Origin: Argentina anserina | Lineage: Eukaryota > Streptophyta > Magnoliopsida > Rosales > Rosaceae | DNA length: 64,000 nt | Direction of reading: 5' to 3' | NCBI RefSeq assembly: GCF_933775445.1 | Contig: NC_065877.1 | Coordinates: 13,950,001-14,014,000 of the forward strand | Shown: in pieces, positions 59,380 through 64,000 of the stretch | Layout of the letters: each line of letters opens with the position of its first letter | How positions within the stretch are numbered: position 1 is the first letter of the stretch | Notes under the pieces: generated by a model | Databases searched by the model: none | Told to the model about the DNA's origin: nothing | What the model saw: the letters and a program-made list of their open reading frames with translations, nothing else | Made by a program: the position numbers and the translations under genes

Positions 59380-60839
59380 ATTGGTATATCTACTGGCTTA
59401 CTTGTCTCCCCCTCTCCATGATACAGCGCTTCAAAATATGAATTCTCCCCCTGAAGAGCTGTATTGGAAGAGGCAAAATAGCTCATGTCCTCAAAGAAAG
59501 TAACATCCATAGTGACATAGTACTTCCTGGTAGGTGGATGATAGCAGCGGTACCCTTTCTGATGTCCTCCATACCCAACAAACACACATTTAACTGCCCG
59601 GACATCTAATTTAGACCGTTGATGTTTTGGAAGATGGACAAAAGCAACACAACCGAAAACACGGGCAGGAAGATTATGAAAAGAGTGTAATGAGACATGA
59701 GATCCAATCACCTCATATGAAACTTTTCCCTGAAGGACACGAGAGGGAAGACGATTAATGAGATGGGCGGAAGTGAGGACAGCATCATCCCAAAGGTACT
59801 TAGGCATATGGGCACTAAAAAGAATACACCGAGCCATATCAAGTAAATGCCGATTTTTCCTTTCAGAAACTCCATTCTGCTCAGGTGTGTAAGAACACGT
59901 GGTTTGATGAACAATTCCATGTGTGTTAAAGAACTCCTGAAAGACATGATTCACATATTCCCCCCCATTGTCAGAACGAAGAACTCTAATTGTGGCATTA
60001 TACTATGTTTGAACAGTGGTATAGAAGGCTTGAAAAGCCGGAAAAACTTCATCTTTAGTTTTGAGGAGAACAATCCACGAAAGACGGGTGCAATCATCAA
60101 TAAAGGACACATAATATCGCATCCCTGACACAGTAGACTCTTTGGAGGGCCCCCAAACATCAGAATGAATTAATTCAAAAGGAAGAATACATTTATTAGA
60201 ATTACTAAGGGAATAAGTAGAACAATGACTCTTACCCAAAACACATGTCTCACAACGTAAAGAAGACACATCGACACTAATAAACAAAGTAGGCATGGAT
60301 TGTTTCATAACACTAAAAGATGGATACCCTAAGCGACGATGCCATAACCAAACTTCACTTAACTTGTCAGAAGTGGAGATTAAAGCAGTTCGAGACTGTG
60401 CCCCTGGTCTTTCCCCCGCATATGTCTGATCCAGATGAAACAACCTGCCCCTCAGATACCCCTGACTAATTAACTCCCCGGTGAGAAGATCCTGAAAGAT
60501 CGCATACATAGGAAAAAATGTCACAGAACACTTAGCGTCAGTGTTCAATTGAGGAACATATATCAAATGATGAGATAAAGTAGGGACATATAACACATTA
60601 TGAAGCTCTATTGTGGGAGTAAGACGAACTGATCCTTTCCCGATGACGGGAAAGGCTTCACCATTAGCATTAGTAACATATGGTACTGGTGGAGGAGATA
60701 ATATGGAAAAATAAGATTTGTCATAAGTCATATGATCAGGCGCACCAGAATCAATAATCCATGTATCAAAACCAACAAAATTAGAAATATTTAAAGCCAT
60801 ACCAATTTTGCCATGACCAGCGATGGATGCGGTAGGCAC
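59313..60839 (-). pseudogene. Copia protease tail and integrase, interrupted by a stop
   Basis: 60839-60003 carries the protease signature TWIIDSGAPDHM and then the integrase entry (LWHRRLGYPS, CETCVLGKS with zinc ligands, HSDVWGPS with the first catalytic Asp). A TAG at 60005-60003 stops the frame. The same frame resumes as ...RSDNGGEYVNHVFQEFF (second Asp) and YTPEQNGVSERKNR (Glu) to 59313. A frameshift then leads to the RT frame. The catalytic residues are all present but never in one uninterrupted frame. Confidence 0.9.
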
Positions 60840-61823
60840 TACTCCTCATGTTGTATGATGATCATGTCCAACCACACCATAGATGTCTGGTTCTTGGATG
60901 AATTGAATAGCTGCTTTCGCCTTGGGACGAAGGTGTGGATACAGCTTCCAACAGATCGCACGAGCATGATTAGTATCATGACAATAAGAGTAAGGAGGGC
61001 GAGGCTGATTCCCGAAGCCGGGTGGTGGTCATTGCCGATGAAGTGGAGCTGAAGTTGCCGGCTGAAGGGGTGGTGCTGGAGATCTAGCACGAACAATAAG
61101 GCTAGAAACTTCAAGTTGTGTTTGATGAAGACTTTCCTGTTGAGACTCATCCTTTCGGATATATGTGAAAGCTGCAAGCATGCTAGGGGGTTCGGTCTTT
61201 CTGAGTAATTCCCCTTTCGCAGTGTTATGTTTTGCATCAAGACCTTTCAGGAAATGATGAACGCGCTCAAGCTCCTTTTCTTGTTGGTACCAGATAATAT
61301 CCTCTGGATTCTTGATCATGCAAGGACGTTTCACATCAATCACAGCCCAAATATTTTTTAGTTTGGTGAAATATTGCGCCACCGGTTGCCCATCCTGTTG
61401 CATCGCCAAAGCTGTGCACATTAACTCATGAACCTGTATAAAATCAGAGTCATTAGTTTATAAGCCTTCTAGTGTCCTCCATATCGCTTGCGCAGTGTCA
61501 CATGACTCCACCAGATCAACTATTTCTTCATTCATAGATTTCCACAAGACAGACATGACAAGACCATCATCGTCGTCCCACTTAGTGTAGGCAACAATAT
61601 CATCTGCACTAGGAGCTTTAGTTACTCCGGTTACATGCCCCATCTTGTGCATTCCTCGAAGATGAGCTGTCATAATTCTCTTCCATTTACGGAAATTGGT
61701 CTCATTGAGTTTAATTCCTCCAAATGAACCACTGTTAGAACTCTTAACAAATATTTCAAAGTTCGAAACATCATTGTTCCGAAAACTCTCAACGCCGTCT
61801 CCGAAAACCATTTGAAAAAGCAA
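60839..61823 (-). pseudogene. Copia gag, broken into frames
   Basis: 61823-61458 starts MLFQMVFGDG, contains KLNETNFRKWKRIMTAHLRGM and ends with TAA at LEGL. The same frame resumes at 61421-61029 (VAQYFTKLKNIWAVID, LERVHHFLKGL). The nucleocapsid is in a third frame: YSYCHDTNHARAICWKLYP (about 61000-60940) follows the CCHC knuckle spacing, but the first Cys is Tyr. Confidence 0.8.
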
Positions 61824-62345
61824 ATCAAAGGTCAGAGATTATATAGCGGAAACACCAAAAAAAGATATGAACCTATCAAAGTTGGGCCGGGTCGGATCGT
61901 TTCCGAATCGGGTCAGATCTGGTTTGGGTCGAATCTGTCGGGTCGAATTGATTTTGGACCGGGTATTTAGGGCGGAAAAAACCTTCGCCTACCCACCCAC
62001 ACACGCCGTCCGCTGCCTCTCCTTCTCCCAAAAACTTCCTCCGATGGAAAAACGAAAAAGAAAAGGAAGTGGAGCCGGACCTCGGTGGAGAGCTCGGGCG
62101 ACACGGTGGAACCTCGGTGTGTGGAGCTCCTTGGTGTGGTGGTGCGGTGCGGAGGCGGTGGAGAGCTTCGGGCGAGGAGACCGTCGGATGAAGGCGCCGA
62201 GCTACTGCCGGCTGGTTTATAGCTCAGTGCGGTGGAGCTCCTTGGTGGGATGCGAGGAAAGCGCCGAGCCAGGAAAGCGCTGAGCCACTACCGGCTGTTT
62301 TATGGGAGGTACGAATCCAAACCCAGAAAAACAGAAAAAAAAAAT
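61824..62345 (-). other. Copia leader region, GC-rich
   Basis: Non-coding leader between the primer site and gag. 61880-62300 is unusually GC-rich for the window and has GGAGCTCCTTGGTG and GAAAGCGC(C/T)GAGCCA duplicated (62107-62240 and 62257-62285). No frame with a recognised motif is present. Confidence 0.5.
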
Positions 62346-62359
62346 TGGCTTTGATGCCA
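62346..62359 (-). promoter_or_regulatory. Primer binding site of the copia element
   Basis: Minus strand TGGCATCAAAGCCA, adjacent to the 5' LTR. It resembles the common initiator-Met site TGGTATCAGAGCC with two changes. Confidence 0.78.
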
Positions 62360-62531
62360 AGTTAAAATTAAAATGCTATATTGATTGATTATCTTGATAC
62401 AAGTCTAGCTATTTATAGGAAATGAATTAGACAATGACATTGCTGTTAGCACTATCTCTAATGATGAATCTAGTTGTTCTACCACCATGTTTGTTGCTTT
62501 ACACAGCTCACACAGCTCACTCATGCTAACA
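62360..62531 (-). repeat. 5' LTR of the copia element (172 bp)
   Basis: Plus strand AGTTAAAATT...GCTAACA. It carries a short duplicated CAGCTCA(CA) near 62505-62515 that is absent from the other LTR. Otherwise it matches the 3' LTR closely. Confidence 0.92.
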
Positions 62532-62536
62532 GTGTC

Positions 62537-62700
62537 TGGTAGAGTGGTAGTCGTAGGCTTGGAAGATTTAGAGATGGAAGTTTGTAAGGGAAGTAACTAG
62601 TGATGGAGGAGTTAGGGTTTCTAAAAAATAACATGGAAGTCGATCGTACGAGTGAGAGATATGAGCATAACAACGTACTTTATATATATATACTTGAGTC
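62537..62700 (-). promoter_or_regulatory. Displaced 5' leader and promoter of SAUR copy C
   Basis: TGGTAGAGTGGTAGTCGTAG at 62537 matches the leader of copy A (about 56621-56645) almost base for base, and continues as GGCTTGGAA(A)GATT(T)AGAGATGGAAGTTTGTA in both. A TATA-like stretch follows at 62680-62692. Before insertion this joined directly to the copy C start codon. The copia element now separates them by 5.2 kb. Confidence 0.75.
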
Positions 62701-63908
62701 GATTCCGAATCCATGTTGGATTTGATTAAATTGAGTGTCGACCAAGTTTCTATTTTTTGTCATGTTAAATCTCTATTCTGATTTCGATTAGTGCCCTTCA
62801 TTCCTGCTTTATTGGCTAATTTTCCTTTTGTGGGTCTGATCATTCTGATATCATGGATTTGTGGGAAAATGGTTTAAATGGAGAATGGAGACGCAGGTTG
62901 TCAGGTCTCTCAACCGCCGGCGGCATCGACTATGGCAGTTGCCTCGCCACAGGAAGTGAGAGTAGTGGCACCCGCCACTCCTTCAGTATCAGCCAGGCTG
63001 CCAGGTATTGTTTTATACCTTATTGTAGACTTAGGCTATTGCTGAACCGGATTAGTTTTCAGTGTAAAATTACTCCACTCCCTTGCGCATAATTGAGCTG
63101 TAAATGAAGTTGTAATAGCCTATTTCCAAGCCCCATTACCCACGAGGCCACGAGTTTGGCAAAAGCCAATTTAATAATTCTTGTATATACATGGCCGTGT
63201 ACTGAACGCTACCAGGAAAGCCAACCAGTCTCCCCATACTTGAACGGGACAGTGTCACCATTGCGCCGGAAGCAAACTCAAAGAACCAATAGAGGTGGTA
63301 GAACAACTCGGAGCTCTTATATTTAGGTTATCAGATTAGACCATGGTTCCCAAAGGTTTGTGATCAACTTTCATTTTCATTTATACACACACATTAGGAA
63401 AACAACCCAAGAGTTTCTCTTTCTAAGCATATAGTCGTCACACTAGAAGGGAAAATAAGTCTTATCAGTTTGACAACAGAAAGCAGTGTGGCATAAATTT
63501 CATTCTGACCGAGCCAAGTTAAACAAGATGATGTCTCGAATGTATTAATCAATCCAGGCCATATGGTATCGATGGCCTTTACCACACCATATCAGCAACA
63601 CATTTGATACAACTAATAAATGGCAATATGTGCACTTAAATACACGAGGCAAAGGAGTTCGTGGTCGTCGTTGAAGGTAAAGCATAAGACCATATAACCA
63701 AATGAACTAATGGATTTGAAAAACATGGCCATTCTGCTAAACTTCCACCAACCCCATCGAATGATTCAATGGATCCAACCATGGCAGCAGTCAGGCAAAT
63801 ATATCAGTTTGATGTGTTGCCTTCGAAATCAGTCCATAAACTCCCACTTTAAACAGAAAATTGGATTAAATACTTCAATGCTTCCACGTAGAGCTACCCA
63901 AACCAGAC
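62701..63908. other. Intergenic DNA, no supported gene
   Basis: No frame with recognisable motifs. Short frames at 62853-63092 and 63394-63585 do not show domain signals. Confidence 0.35.
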
Positions 63909-63998
63909 TCAGAACTTTAACTGTACACCTAAACATTGATATCCTGATCTCATTCTTCTTTCCATATCCGGCCAGTAATCCTCAACTTCAGTTCTTGC
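63909..63998 (-). pseudogene. Possible terminal coding exon running off the right edge
   Basis: The minus strand from the window edge reads ARTEVEDYWPDMERRMRSG... ending QLKF and a TGA at 63911-63909. The composition is protein-like, but 29 codons are too few to name a family or to tell gene from chance. Type is provisional because completeness cannot be judged. Confidence 0.2.
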
Positions 63999-64000
63999 CT

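Larger units (their letters stand above)
57286..62536 (-). mobile_element. Ty1/copia retrotransposon with TG...CT LTRs, inserted before SAUR copy C
   Basis: Element 57291-62531 on the minus strand. GTGTC occurs at 57286-57290 and 62532-62536, a perfect 5-bp target duplication. LTRs at 57291-57467 and 62360-62531 are nearly identical except for a 14-bp and a 9-bp indel. The order gag, protease, integrase, RT, RNase H is Ty1/copia. In element orientation the LTR starts TGTTAGC and ends TTAACT, i.e. TG...CT rather than TG...CA. A purine tract GAGGGGGAG lies inside the 3' LTR and a tRNA-Met-type primer site inside the 5' LTR. The coding region has at least two nonsense codons and frameshifts, so this copy is not autonomous. 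Confidence 0.93.

Noticed and set aside
61867..62283. 138-codon Arg/Gly/Trp-rich frame
   Set aside because: It lies in the GC-rich leader of the copia element between primer site and gag, antisense to the element, and has no recognised domain.

Overview
The window is a stretch of plant nuclear DNA, from a dicot judging by the gene content. Introns are spliced and AT-rich, no bacterial-type operons are visible, and most of the DNA is mobile elements of plant type. Rosaceae is a guess from the overall look and is not tested.

Layout. Positions 1-7068 hold a decayed Ty3/gypsy retrotransposon on the minus strand. Its 5' LTR is at 6597-7068 and its 3' LTR lies beyond the left edge. An antisense reading frame sits downstream of its integrase, as in the Tat lineage. 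Positions 7759-10571 are a CACTA DNA transposon remnant with a long TNP2-type transposase frame and one intact terminus. A seven-exon Mn-type cation diffusion facilitator gene (MTP9/10-like) follows at 11475-13580. Positions 14771-19021 form a block bounded by (CT)n and (GA)n tracts. It contains about 3 kb of degenerate TAACT repeats with 12-bp and 43-bp periodicity and two copies of a non-coding segment, one of which includes a PPR-like fragment. A 2989-bp solo LTR with a 5-bp target duplication lies at 19322-22310. A two-exon gene for a probable plastid protein is at 23695-24727. A large eight-exon minus-strand gene (NST1-like, 1250 aa) covers 33552-26401.

Positions 34000-48300 are gene-poor: a small hairpin MITE, a degenerate LINE, a 900-bp TIR element carrying a tRNA-like segment, a TTAGCCTCGCTAGC minisatellite, a hAT-type element with a perfect 8-bp target duplication and internal 506-bp tandem repeats, and a hAT-like MITE split by LTR debris. 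A seven-exon PTI1-like kinase gene is at 50648-48385. Positions 51820-56197 are a non-autonomous LTR retroelement with 180-bp LTRs and a second LTR-like unit nested inside.

The right end holds a small head-to-tail cluster of SAUR-like genes (one frameshifted, one fragment, one intact). A Ty1/copia element with unusual TG...CT LTR ends (57291-62531, TSD GTGTC) has inserted a few bases upstream of the start codon of the intact SAUR-like copy and separates it from its old leader and promoter, now at 62537-62700. The last 1.3 kb has no convincing gene apart from a possible terminal exon at the edge.

Four host genes look intact (MTP, plastid protein, NST1-like, PTI1-like), plus one SAUR-like frame of uncertain expression. 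They are independent plant genes with no shared pathway. Nothing here clearly amounts to a new biological system. The most unusual items are the SAUR/copia configuration, the TAACT array, the hAT element with satellite-like repeats, and the antisense frame of the gypsy element.
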